A stretch of DNA of 64,000 nucleotides, from NCBI GenBank assembly GCA_013407085.1, contig JACCGJ010000666.1, forward strand, positions 62,001 through 126,000, read 5' to 3'. Position numbers and translations under genes: made by a program. The notes under the pieces were generated by a model. It was given only the letters and a program-made list of their open reading frames with translations, did no database searches and was not told the DNA's origin. Positions 1 through 12,200 of this stretch are shown here, in pieces. The stretch comes from Atriophallophorus winterbourni (Eukaryota; Platyhelminthes; Trematoda; Plagiorchiida; Microphallidae). Position 1 is the stretch's first letter. Each line of letters starts with the position of its first letter.

Positions 1-177
1 CGGTTTTTTGGCCGAATGGGGAAGGTCTGGTAGCAAGGTGGGCAGATGATTTGGGCGAATGATAGAGGTCGAGGAACCATTTGGGCTGTTGTGACGAAAC
101 AAATTAGCTGCAGCTTCTACGCACCACAAACGATTTTACACATATCAGTACTCTGCGGCTAACACCGTGCTAAAATG

Positions 178-310
178 ATTTACCACCGGCAGTGAGCTGC
201 ATGCTGAAACACGCTGTAGTCTTATACATGTCTAGACCTGTGTAACCTGACAGTATCTTAGCCCACGTGCAGTCTATGAATGTGAGGCACTTTGCTTGGA
301 TCGCGCTCAG
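178..310 (+). repeat. SINE-like repeat, family A, copy 1
   Basis: Carries the family core: a segment reading gtgagctgcatgctgaaac, then tgtctag..cctg, cctgacagtatcttagccca, cgtgcagtct and ggcactttgc. The same order recurs at about ten other places in the window in both orientations. No protein and no clear Pol III boxes were seen. This copy lacks the gatcaggcttgtgctttcat end and its tail. Confidence 0.7.
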
Positions 311-744
311 ACAGTAACGTTTTGTGTACCTCTATGACCAGCTATGCTTGGTGGTGCTCTCCGAGCACCTTCAGAGTTACTCATACCATGAAGGTCAATG
401 GATAGAGGTCAGGCAAACACGGTCTCAACCGAACCCGCTGCCTTGTGGGTCAGGCTTTTTAGCCAAAGGCTTTTGTCGAGAACCCTAATTGTTTTCCTGT
501 CTAGGCATGGGCGACCTGGCAGTATCCCAGCCCGCATACAACCGACTATTACTACGAAACCCAACACCATAGTGCATCGGCCGTCGCGCACGATAAACAG
601 GGTCGCCTTACCTGCTGCATACAGCAGAGCGTGTAAGCGAAAACAAGCTACTACTTGCCCTACACTTCAAAATGTTTCTGACCATTCCCCTCCCCCATCC
701 ACTCCGTCTGTCAATCCCATCTTTAGAAAAGACCGCGCTGAACA
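311..744. other. Unassigned, repeat-derived stretch
   Basis: Holds a degraded piece of family A near 513-535 (tgtctaggcatgggcgacct). The open frame at 398-781 runs across this piece into RTE-1 sequence and has no recognisable domain, so it is not treated as a gene. Confidence 0.5.
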
Positions 745-779
745 TGTTGGAACCAGCAAGCTGCATTGGCTCTTACCTT

Positions 780-1540
780 AGATAGTCTATCTATTGATGT
801 TTTCTGTTTATCGGAAACGCGCTTATATGATCTGTCTATAATTACCGAACTTACTGCCCCAAACCTTTAAAATCGCTTCTTTTTGCGCTGCTCTGGTGAT
901 CCTGTAGCTGCCATTTCAGGACGGGTGGGTGTTGGTATAGTGCTGCATTCACGTGCCGAATCCTGTTTAATCGATTGGATTCCTTGCAATAGCAGAATGT
1001 GCGCAGTTAGACTAGCCACTAATGTTAGACCAAACTCAAAATCCTATAATCAGATATGCTTGTTTATTGAAACAACTTACGCCCCGACTAACACCAATTC
1101 CGACGACGAGAAGAACGCTTTCTACGACTATCTTTATGCTCTTTTGCGACGTGCAAATAGCTCCAGACTATTGTTGTCTTAGCGGGAGATATGAATGCCA
1201 GACTAGGTCATAAAAGATGTCAATGTGCCACATGGCGCTCGCCGGATGGAAGCCAACCTTTGGCCTAAATCGACGATATCGCCATAAGTGCTCGCTGGAT
1301 AGGTTGCATTGAGGACTGCCGCTCCCTTTGGAATACCTGCGTAGATTCAGATCATGCTCTTGTGCGATGTAGGTTGTTGTTAAAGTTCTTCGGTACGAAG
1401 CCTTCGTTTGGGAAACGCCTTGTGATCGAACAATTATCTCAGCCTGCAGTTCAAAATATTTATAGGACCACCTTGAGTAACTTGCTTTGTGTGCAACTGC
1501 CGATGAAAGGTAGAACAATATAGCAATATTGCGAGCCACC
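780..1540 (+). pseudogene. RTE-1 apurinic-type endonuclease remnant
   Basis: Translated pieces match the endonuclease of the better copies at 21,347 and 23,709: a CCLSETRLYD-like start, GVGIVL, and a TYAPTNTNSDDEKNAFYD segment typical of the exonuclease-endonuclease-phosphatase fold of RTE elements, which nicks target DNA before target-primed reverse transcription. The frame breaks after the YAPTN block, the GDMNARLG-to-Q/NTRTDNG region is deleted, and a TAA lies after the SPDGSQPLA segment. No function is expected. Confidence 0.75.
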
Positions 1541-1679
1541 GCAATAACAGCCTGTGGGACTACACAATCAACTCAACAGACCCACGGGATTTCACAGCGC
1601 TCCATAGAAATTCTTCACCAGCGACACCAAATACCTCATGGTCCTGGACACAATACAGAGCGTATACGCGTAAGGAATG

Positions 1680-3420
1680 AACTTAAACGGAGCTTAAGAC
1701 TAGACAGAGAACGTGGTGGCTAAATAAAGTCGAACGAATGAAAATAACAAATAATGCGGGTAACGTGCGAAAACTTTTCCAACTTATTCGCTCGACGGGG
1801 CCTACGAAAAAAGAGTGAGTGAGACTCACTGAAATAGACGATAATCTTATCACTAATAAGAATCGCCGCCTCTCACGCTGGGCCGAACATTTTGAAGAAC
1901 AATTCAGCTGGGCGTCCTGCAACAGAATCATTCCCTCATTTGAAGCAGTGTGATCCTTGCCGGTTAGCGTAGATCCCCCTAATGATTTAAAAATTAAAGC
2001 ATGTATCGAATCCATGAAACGATTCAAAGCTGCGGCCCCGATGACATACCACCTGTTTTGTTCAAAGAATGTGGCCAAGTCCTAATAAGCACATTAGGCG
2101 ATCTCCTCCGTGAAGCGTGGTTGTCAGAATCCGTCCCTCAAAGTTGGGGCGAATCGGTTATCATACATATATTTAAAAAAGGTGTGCGAAGCTCATGCTC
2201 TAATCACCGTGGGATAAGTCTCACTCCCATCATTAGGAGATTATTAGCGTCCATATGTCTTCGAAGATTAACATCGCATAGGATTCACAGACCCGAGAGC
2301 AGCGAGCTGGCTTCCGGCCGGGCAGAAGCTGTGTCGACCACATCTTTACTCTTTGACGCATCTTAGAACTGCGACACACTTATCGACAGCCGAAAATAGC
2401 CATCTTTTTAGACTCCAAATGAGCATTTGATTCAGTCGATCGAAATGTCTTTTTTAATACCTTGCTGTGTAAAGGCGTTCCGCAAAAGTATGTCAACATA
2501 CTACGTGCACTTTATGCTCATGCATCCGGATGCGTTAAGGTTTACAACGAAATCTCACCCAAATTCCCCACCACAAGTGACGTCCGACAAGGATGTCTGA
2601 TTTCTTCGTTTTTGTTTAATTTTTTAATTGATGCCATCATGGAATTATGCATCGAATGAGCCCCAGCTTTTGCAGTTCACATAATGCCAGGCGGCAAGCT
2701 TCTCGACTTGGACTATGCTGATGATATAGTTCTGCTCTTCGACTCGTACACAGATGCAAAGGCGATACTGAACAAGCTATCTAGTATTGAGCCCGCATTT
2801 GAATGCGTTTTGCACCCTCTAAGTGCAGTGTTCAGCTGCAGGACACCGACTTATCAAACAGCACTTTATTACTTGACAATCAGGCGCTTGAAATTGTAGA
2901 TCGTTTTACGTATCTCGGTTGCTGTATCAATTATTGTGCATCGTTAGATGACGAGGTCTCAGCACGCATTTCTAGAGCGACTGTAGCATTTCGCAACATA
3001 GGTCACCTCTGGTGTCTGAAAGGACTGTCTCTGTTGCTCAAGGGTAGAGTCTATAAAGCCACAGTTCGGCCTGTGTTACTGTATGGTTGCGAAACCTGGA
3101 CCTTACTTAAAGAACACATTCAGCGTATTTGACAACCGATGTCTACGCAACATTTTAGAAGTTAGCTGTTACAATCGCACCGATGCTCTCCGAAATAAGT
3201 TGTTCCGTAGTAATGTTAATATAGAGAAGCAGATCAACCTGCATAGGTTATGCTGGTTGGGTCACGTTTTACGGATGCCGGACCACCGACTTCCGAAACG
3301 GATTCTTTTTGCGACGCCACATCCCGATTGGCCTAAATCTCGGGGTGGCCAAACCGTCACGTGGCATAGGCAGTTAAAAACACTTACTAGTAACCTTTCC
3401 AAAGTCGGCGCAGAACGTCT
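1680..3420 (+). pseudogene. RTE-1 reverse transcriptase remnant
   Basis: Reading in three frames gives ordered RT blocks: DIPPVLFKE, SVPQSWGESVIIHIFKKG, NHRGISLTPI, then AFDSVDRNV, RQGCLIS, DLDYADDIVLLFDSY (catalytic YADD at about 2,714), [19 protein letters not shown] and the RTE C-terminal LGHVLRMPDHRLPKRI block. In-frame TGA codons precede AFDSVD (2,419) and follow the MELCIE segment (2,657). Both are also present in the array copies at 20,303-26,055. The C-terminal block is cut at 3,420 by the antisense RTE-2 insertion. Confidence 0.85.
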
Positions 3421-4662
3421 TTTATTATTTATTATTATTTCACACAAGTCTTTACAGACGATGTGCCAACAAGTATACCATGAAGAAGGTACATGATGAA
3501 AGAAAAAAGAGGGGGATTTTTTTGTCTGTCTGTTTACACATACCGTAGCCCAGCGAAAGCATGGTGTGCTCTTGCAATCCGTGCTGTGATTTTAGCTTCG
3601 ATATCGCCCCCAGTGGTGATGCAGCTCCCTAGGTAGGTGAATCTGTCAGTCACTTCCAGTTTATGGTCTTCGATCGTCAAATCAAGTCTTGGGTGTGTCC
3701 AATCCTGTTGGAACACTTTGTATTTTGACGGAAAGAAATGTAATCCATACAGCAATAACTGATCAACGAGTAGATCCAAAGCGCTTTGTATGGCGCAAGC
3801 ATCCTCTCCGAGGAGAGCAATGTCGTCAGCATAGTCCAGATCCATAACTCGACGACCGGGGAGCAGGTCGATCCCACAATTCGGTAGCTGGGCTGTTGCT
3901 GCCTGCATGACATCGTCAATCGCAAAGTTAAATAGGAATGGGGAGATCGGACATCCTTGACGAACCCGCTGGAAATAGTAAACTGCTTGGATAAATCACC
4001 ATAGGCTTTGACTCTGCCGGTGGCGTGGCAGTAAAGCTTCTTGAGCAGGATTACGTACTTCGGTGGGACACTATGGCGAATGAAACAGTCCCAGAGAGCT
4101 GTTCTGTCAATGGAATCAAAGGCTGCTCGTATGTCAAGAAAGACGATAATTGTTAGACGCGCGTATTGGTAGCGTTGCTCCAAAATTTGGCGGAGCGTGA
4201 AGATTTGGTCCACACCCGCGTCCCCCTCTGAAACCAGCCTGTTCTTCTCGATACTCTGCTTCTCGGTAGCTGTTAAGCCTGGTCAGGATGATTGATGCAA
4301 ACAGTTTTGAAACCACCGGTATGAGACTGATACCCCTGTGATTACCGCACTCTTTCCTCGACCCTTTCTTGAATACTTGGACGATGGCTGACGGTCCCCA
4401 CGCGCTGGGTATGGTTTCCTCGTTCCAGATCTTCCCGAAGAGCATTGACAGCTCACTGCACAAAACGTCGACACCTTCAACGAATAGTTCAGCTGGTAGC
4501 TCGTTTAAACCAGGGGCCTTGCGTCGTCTAAGCTTCATTATGTGTGAGCGAATTTCTGCTTTTGTAGGTGGTCCCTGTGGTGCCGGCAACTGAGTGGTGC
4601 AGCCACTTGGCTGAGCAACAGAGAGTGGTCGCGGTTGATGGAATTGGCTAGCGTTCCAGCCA
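3421..4662 (-). mobile_element. RTE-2 non-LTR retrotransposon, 5'-truncated, nested
   Basis: Flanked exactly by gcagaacgtct at 3,410-3,420 and 4,663-4,673, an 11-bp target-site duplication. Its 3' end on the minus strand is a short tandem (AAT)n tract (plus strand tttattatttattattattt at 3,421-3,440), as expected of RTE elements that end in simple repeats instead of poly(A). The element begins inside the region upstream of RT, so it is 5'-truncated at insertion. Confidence 0.9.
3534..4640 (-). pseudogene. RTE-2 reverse transcriptase fragment
   Basis: Minus-strand frames give APGLNELPAELF, NHRGISLIPVVSKLF, AGFRGGRGC, FLDIRAAFDSIDRTALW, VMDLDYADDIALLGEDA (catalytic YADD near 3,825) and VTDRFTYLGSCITTGGDIE. 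These are RTE-clade RT blocks distinct in sequence from RTE-1. Frame changes near 4,210 and 3,960 break the ORF, and the C-terminal half of the protein is absent beyond the LRYV segment. The copy could not be autonomous. Confidence 0.85.
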
Positions 4663-5075
4663 GCAGAACGTCTTCCAGGCTGGTGTCCCTGCGATCAGAT
4701 GTCGCAACGGCTAGTTACGCTTTAGGATATGTCACGAAATCGTGTTCAATGGCTGTCTTGCACTAAGCATCTTCTTGGAGTGTTTGCTTAACGTTGTATG
4801 TTGTCAAGCGGGGTGACGAGAAAAGCTTGTTGTGATGAATGACAGTGAAAGCCGCAAGGAATCTGTCATGCTAAGGTCGCTCTACGCGTTAACGAAATTT
4901 GTTTGAATGCATGTTCCATTCGAGGTGTATGCACCTCTTCCCAGTTTGTTTGTGCTTACTCTTCTATAGAACCCGTAGCTATTTATTAAAAAGGCGTTTG
5001 CAAGAGATATAAAAGCTGTTTAGATTGAATGAGTTGATAAGAACTTGCTTTGATTACTTGTGAAGCGTCATCTTC

Positions 5076-6071
5076 ATGCCGGAAAAAAGGCAATGCCCTA
5101 GGCTTCTGAAAGTGAATCAAACAGCGTGCAAATATCGCCGATCGATCAAAAACTGTCTTCCAATGTAAACGCTGCTGGAAAAAAGTATTATCTACGAATC
5201 AGACTGTCTTATTGTGCTTGCATTATCTCAGTGAAGTCGGTTCATTAAAGACAAAAATTTCGGGCCTTGGACGCGAACCCAACCCAGGTTTTTCGAGTGC
5301 GATTCTGTTTCAACGAATATGCTACTTATAAGTAATTTACAAACCTGGTTTTTCAACTGATAGAAATTCATGCTAATAATACGGGCAGCAGTGAAATGGA
5401 CACGTTCCCATTGCAATTATCGCTGTTGTAATTATTTTTTCAGATCCAAAAGGCGCGTCTCCACATCACTTCACTTGCAGTTATCTGCTAGACTGCGCGA
5501 TGCTCGCAGACTACGGGTCTTTTGAATCTTTAAAGAATCCATTGTTGCTTACCTCCTGGCTTCCCAGCCCTTAAGCTGTATAGTTGAAAATTTCACCCAC
5601 TGGATATGGTATAAAACCATCTTCTCTAACTACTGTTGGTATTCATTTTATACCATGGATGATTGAAAATCGAGCATCGTATCACGTATGCCAACGCGGC
5701 CTATGACGTACATATACAGTCCGCATGAAACAGATTCGCCATAACATATCTCAATACAACGATAAAGTTTGGAGTAACCAATTATATATTGCAGAACCTT
5801 AATGTAGATTTAAAGAATGCCAATTTACAGAATCTTTTTTCATATCAAGTGGCAAAAATTGCAATTCAAACGTAAAAGCCCCCCACCGAAACCGAGATCA
5901 AAAAATCAATGTGCTGTCAATCTCATTTTAGCGAAAGATAATAAGACAATAAAAACGCACAGATAAAACAGACTTGATTGCACCCATCCCATGAAATACA
6001 ACCACTTGTAAAAGGAAGACGAGACACACAGATTGCACGTGACAGCACCACCAGAAGTGCGACGATTTTGC
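5076..6071. other. No gene seen; lies downstream of the nucleobindin-like gene
   Basis: AT-rich sequence with only short open frames. It sits 3' of the minus-strand gene ending at 6,074, so it should contain that gene's 3' untranslated region and poly(A) site; no single signal could be chosen with confidence. Confidence 0.4.
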
Positions 6072-6257
6072 TCAATTGGGTTGGGGGGAATCTGTGGATG
6101 AGGTATTCTGCGACGGTACGTGAGCAGCGACTGGTTTGGCATGCTGCGATTCTGTCTGGTGTTCCTGGGGGATGGAGTAGGACTTGATTGTTGGTTTCTC
6201 GGTGATGGCTTCTTTGCCGGAAATGCGGTGCATCAAATCTTCACTGATCTTGTCATT
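6072..6257 (-). CDS. NUCB: Nucleobindin-like gene, last exon
   Basis: 61 codons and a TGA (plus strand 6,072-6,074) after a TTCACACAG acceptor. It starts NDKISEDLMHRISGKE and ends in a low-complexity Ser/Thr/Pro/Gln tail. No ER-retention signal at the end. Confidence 0.6.
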   Translation of the reverse strand, partial: NDKISEDLMHRISGKEAITEKPTIKSYSIPQEHQTESQHAKPVAAHVPSQNTSSTDSPQPN

Positions 6258-9200
6258 CTGTGTGAAGAGAATGGATGAATGAATGACTTCACAAGCCTGA
6301 TCCAGGCAAAGTGGGGCACAGTCATAGACACTGCACGTTGGCTAAGATACTGTCAGGTTGGCCAGGCCTAGACAGTTATTGGAAATGAAAATATCGATGG
6401 CAGTGAGACTCCAGCGTGTTTTCGCATGCAGCTCGCTACCGGTGGCAAATCAATTTAACATGGTTTTAGCCGTACCGCACTATTGCACAACCTTGACTAG
6501 AGAAGTAGAGCACAATTTTATTGATTGCGTAAAGAACGGGTTGCGAGCAAACTGAAACGACCATAAAGTAAAACATGAAAGCGAGTTCCCAAACTTGTAC
6601 GAACACTGAGTGATGAAATATATGGTTGGCGGAACGTATCTAAACACGAACGTTAAGGATCACCACCAAAACCCGTAAAACTGTGGTCAATGTATAAAGA
6701 AGATGATTGTGATCATACACGAATCAGAACAGATCTTAACATTGAAACCACTGTTAACAACAAACCGCGATGTTTAAATGAAATGAAAATTGCTCATTAA
6801 GAGAAGTCCACTAGGTTACAAACTCGCAAGAACCCGGGTGTTGCTTCTTTCTGTTCCGTCAATATCGCCTTCCACACTGTTTTTCTGACCTGTCATTATC
6901 CTATTGCTTTATGGCCCCTTTTGCTTATTTTGACTTTGATTTACTGCGCACAATTTGTTGTAATCTCGATTGCGTGGGACATTTGAATTTGATTTGATTT
7001 TTGACTCGTGTACGTAACTTGGTACGTACTCAATATTGTTTTGACATTGACCCGGATTTAACCCGGTTAACCCCAATAATTGAGGTATGTTTTTACTATA
7101 TTTGATTGCCTCAATACAGTACCGCTTTTATAGACAGTTAAGCATTCGGTACGTGCTACCGGTGTAATGCTGTCTTTGATGATGATGTGCTGGGTTCTGA
7201 TATAACCGGTGATTTTGCGCGTCACTCAGCTCGGGAAGTTTCATTGATTGTCAAATACAATCAAAACCGGGATACTGAAAAATTGCAACACAATGTTTCG
7301 AGTAATTATGATGATTGGGGATGATGATGGGTTAAGCATGCATCCCAAAATATCCAACTACAGGGACTAATCATGTGAATAAGGTTTCGGATACTATGGT
7401 TTGTTGTGTCACCCTTATGGAGTTATACTCTCAAATGACACCATTCTAGCTCCGCCAAGCGGATTAGGTGACTGAATTTGCTGTCGGGCCAAAATCGTTG
7501 ATGACCGAAATACCGTTGTGTTCGCTTTTCAAGCACCGTAGACTATGGGATCTAAACTGGATTGTGATTTTTTTATGGTTGTGACGCCCGAGCAATTGTC
7601 GCAAGGTGGCCTGATACGGAACATAATGTTAACGCCAGAAATTAAAGAACGTTGCGTTCAGTGGTGAGTATAGCCTCAAAGCAAGCTAGAGTAGATGTGC
7701 GTCATTCCGTAGAGCTGTTTAAATCTTTGGGAATGAAAGACCGTGAACAGCACACCTAATCCAAATTTTATTTTAAACTGACGAGCTAACAAAATTAATT
7801 TATAATCGAGCGCTCACCCACAATGTCCTCATTCGTCTCTAAACGGCCCGAAGTACATATTTTGAGAATGAGCTATTTTAAATGCTGGATGTGGCAGTAA
7901 GAATGTCTTTTACAGCCATCAATATGACCGGTAAGGACCGTTTGGATGGCGCGCAACAAAATAATCGTTCCACAGCCAACCGTAGCTAGCGCTATTCAAA
8001 CAGGATCTCTACCTTGCATCTGAGGAAATAGCGTGGAAGGCTTTCACAGATGAACAAAGAGGATCCACACGATGGGAAGAATGGGAATAAGAGTGGGGAG
8101 TAGGAATTCCTCGAAGTTCACGTTGTCGCTCCTCGCCAGCGGTAGCCAGTATGATAAAAAGGGTATCGTGAAGAATGAGATGAAAGGGTTGCTTTACTGA
8201 CAATCGATGATGACACGAGAACCCAGCCGATCAAAGGAAATAATCAACATGTAGGGACGTGGTAAAATTTCAGCTGAATTGATCGTAATTCGGGTCGAAA
8301 CTATCACACGCACAAGCATCTACTCACCCGATAACCAAGACAAGCAACAGAGTAATCTTACCGGATGCTTTTCCAAATCTCGTAGGATTGCACTCTCCAA
8401 GACCTTGTCACCTTGTATGTGATCCAAATCAGGCAGGTCGTCTTCATCCTGTGAAAAAGAAGAAATTACATGCTCATTTGGCGGGGAAAAATCAAGGATG
8501 TGCTAGTAAGAGCGGGTTTCACCACTGCATAGATAAGAAACATCTGTGAGGAATTTCGTATCAAGAATTCTAGATGGGACTATTTCTCGAAGTGAGCCTT
8601 AACTTTTACGGAGTTGCAAAAGAAGAACAATCGAATATTGTCTACAACATGACGAGCAGAGGAGAATGACATCGGACAAACCGGCCGCAAGCTAAGCACA
8701 AGAATACTCGAACACCGGTTAGCTATACGAAGTCAGGACCCAAGGTCACTGATTTCAATACATGTTGATCAATTCGGACACCAATTCAATTGGGACAACG
8801 CGAGGATTTTGGCCAAAACAACCGACGAGCGCGAGAATTCATCGAAGCGTGGCACTCAACAACGACATCAATTAACCAGCACCTTCAATTGGCTACGACC
8901 TATGGACCAATGAAAACTCGATGGACAAGAATGCAACACATGAATTCCACCAACGAACGGGAGTGATGACGAACGGACAGACGGACCTTATAAAAACCAA
9001 TGAATACCAATTGCAAGTCACTTCGAAAGAAGTTCTCCGGATGATGTCATCTAGCTCGATGACGAAACGTCCACCAACAACTACACAAGCTCGGAGAACA
9101 CCATCTGAACAACAAGAAATCACGAGCCTGCATCCAGATAAAGTGCCGTGCAGACAGAAACTACGGGCGGGCTAAGATTGCCTAGGCCTAAACACATACA

Positions 9201-12200
9201 AGAAAGTGAAAATGAAATGAGACGGAGGTAGCTCAGTACGGTTGGCAAATCAATTTAGAACGGTGTTACCTGTTCTCAAGTTCTGCACAATTGCGCAACA
9301 AGGTATGGTGAGGATGTAGTCTTAACACCTTTCCTAAAATCAGTAACCACAGAGGATTAGAAACCCGAATCTTTGAGTAAACCTGTCGGTGGCCATCACA
9401 CTAGAAATTGTGTGAGACCAATACATCATCAGGTATCAGTATCGTAACAAATTTATCCCCCAAAACAATGATAGGAACAACAACAAAACAACTCACAATC
9501 CAGTCGTACTCGTCATCATCGTGATCTGGCCGATACGATTTGAATTCCTCTAAGCTTATTTTGCCATCATTGTTCCGGTCCATCAGCTCGAGAAGACGTG
9601 AGTACATCCGAAGGTCTTCAATGCCACGCACCGTATCCTCCGCGTTGTTGTGGTCTGGGTAAATACGTTCGAGCTGAAATCCGTAGTGGCAAGAGCGAAA
9701 GCATGTTTACAAGTGCACAGTGCTCAGTTGCTGGAAATCAAGCGAATCAAATAACGTGGAGACATCCATATATCGACAACCCAAAAGAACAGGGCCTTTT
9801 TTAGCCACCAAGAACCGAAATACCAGCTATTTTCGCCGGTTTATTTAGCACATGCGATATTGTGGGGGTGGTGTGCAGTAACGATAAGTGCTAATCACGA
9901 GCTTTCCGATCAAATGCAGTACACTACCCTCCGGCACAGCACAAGAGAAGAAAGCGTTGAAACGACGCCTATATAAGATGGACAAATCCCGTTATCCCAA
10001 CACTGACCTCAACAGGTCTGTCCCGGTTGTCACTTGGATCTGATTTTTTGATCGATTTTTCAACCCCGTCACTTTGGGCTTCTTTGACCGAGCTTGACAA
10101 ATTGCATATCGATCGATAACGGCTGACGTTATTCATCTCCTCATGTTTCCGAGGATATTGTCACTCGAACCACTCTCAGGCAATCGTTCAAAAAACGAAT
10201 TATTATGGCTTTACGATTGTCGTCCTCTGTCATCGTCGGTGCTTCCTGCTACTTTGTTTTGGTGTTCGGCGTATCATCCGAAATAATCGCGCACCACTAT
10301 GGCAATCCACATCTTAATATGATTTCAACTATTGGACACAGAGAGATTTGGCGGTCGTAGTGGTGATTATTTTTAACCAATGTTGCTACCAATTTTACGC
10401 CAGGGTATGGTTGGGATCTGGGTTGAGGACATGTGCAATCGCGGCAGGATACCCCCCTGGAACGTCTGTTTGAAAGTCGAAAACTCTTTCCCTATGCAAC
10501 CGCTGCACCTAAGCGCAATGGTAAGCCAACAGACTTCAAGAGTACTGCTTTTGCTAAAACGCATGTTCGGGAGTTTCACGAAGCAAACTGTTCATCGAAT
10601 AATTAATACGTACTTGAGGCCAACCACGGAGTATGCGATTCAGGCTTGGTCACCCTGGCTACAGAAGGACATCAGTCTCTTGCAGAGAATATATCATCGG
10701 ACCACCAAGCTCGTACGTGGTTTAAAGCACAAACAATACGAAGATCGTATTACAAGTCTCATTCTCGTCGACTCTCGCTACCGCCGTCTTAGAGGTGATT
10801 TGAATTCTTATGTTCAATATATTGCATACCTCCAACCATCCCCTGAATAAACTATTCACTTGACTACAACCCTAAACCAGCCGGAGTTATGACTACACAG
10901 TACTTATTCCCGACTCGAGACTGAACTGTCTAAGGTATTTTTATTCTGTACGTGTATATTTTACCTGGAACGCCCTACCCCGTAACGTTGCACATTCACC
11001 CAAATTGGATATATTCAAATAGAACTTGGACAACCTCATGTCGTCCAATACAAACATTGAACGTATATATTCTACACCATAAAAGCTTTGAACCCATGCA
11101 TCGAAGTAAACTATACATCTTGACCCCATGGACTTACACGTGCCATCCAACCGATCGAAAGCAGTTTCTGTCCTATGGATTTTCACCTGATTCCTGAGCT
11201 GCTCAGTAAGCAAACAAATCCCGTTTTGATACCTATGTTATTCGTAATTCCCATATTATTCTGTGGTTTTTGTAAAGCAATGTGCTTTTTAAGACCATTA
11301 AATTGAATTGAATTAAATTAAATTGTCAAAAAGGTAGGTAAAAACATTAGCGCTTTTGTGACAGCAACTTCAAGATCAAGCTACGCGATCATTTCTAGAC
11401 AGTCTGACGATTTGATGCCGTCTCGATGGTCTGTTTGTACTCATCACAATGTTTCAACACAATTATCATGATGAAATACACTTTCAGAGCAACCTAATGT
11501 TTCACATTATTGATTATTGTCTGTCCGCCAGAAACAGGTGTGTGCTTGCGTGGTGCAAAGCGCAATGTGAACTTCAAGAATGTTCATGTCGTCATGACGT
11601 AGGTAGCATGACGGAAAAGACTCTGGGTCGATATATGTATCACGATCAAAACATAATAAAAACACGAAAGAGCATCTTCTGTAACAGGTGAAAACAACTC
11701 ATTGTGGTGATTGTGCAGCGGTGAGCTGCATGCGAAAACATGCTTGAGTCTCACTGCTATCTCTATTTCTTGTGTCTGCCTGGGTTTGGTTAACCTGACA
11801 GTATCTTAGCCCACGTGCAGTCTATGGCTACGCTGCACTTTGCCTCGATCAAGCGTGTACTTCCATGCCATACCATACTCTGGTGATTGTGACTTCCTTA
11901 TCTTGCAACTACGTATGCAAGCAACCTATTGATCCAAAATGAAGGTAACCGTAGCAGTGGACTGTCTGTGTAATTTCTCGGCTGTATGTGTGTATGTATG
12001 AAAGCACAAGCCTGATCCAGGCAAAGTGTCGCACAGTCAGAGACTGTACGTGGGCTGAGATACTGTCAGGTAGCCCAGGCCTAGACAGATATGAGAAATG
12101 AAATATAAATGGTAGCGTGACTCCAGCGTGATTCAGCATGCAGCTCACTACCGATGGCCAATCCATTTCTCGGCTGTAAGCTATCCGCAGTTTGCACAAT

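Larger units (their letters stand above)
745..5075 (+). mobile_element. RTE-1 non-LTR retrotransposon, copy A, broken and split
   Basis: A copy of the SR2/RTE-type family that dominates the window. Endonuclease sequence begins near 748, reverse transcriptase follows at about 1,970-3,420, and the 3' part resumes at 4,663 with a tail like that of the copy ending near 34,860. A block of about 135 bp inside the endonuclease, present at 21,787-21,918, is missing here after 1,210. An antisense element sits at 3,421-4,662 with gcagaacgtct on both sides, so it entered after this copy was in place. Many frameshifts and stops make the copy inactive. Confidence 0.85.

Noticed and set aside
398..781. 127-codon plus-strand frame near the left edge
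   Set aside because: Runs through a family-A piece into the RTE-1 endonuclease start; no domain and no splice support.
9041..9072. Hammerhead ribozyme
   Set aside because: The tgatga and gaaa parts are separated by a single base, so stem II is missing; kept only as a repeat hairpin.
8893..9175. Overlapping plus and minus frames of 76-84 codons
   Set aside because: No domain; region is an old dispersed repeat inside an intron of the nucleobindin-like gene.
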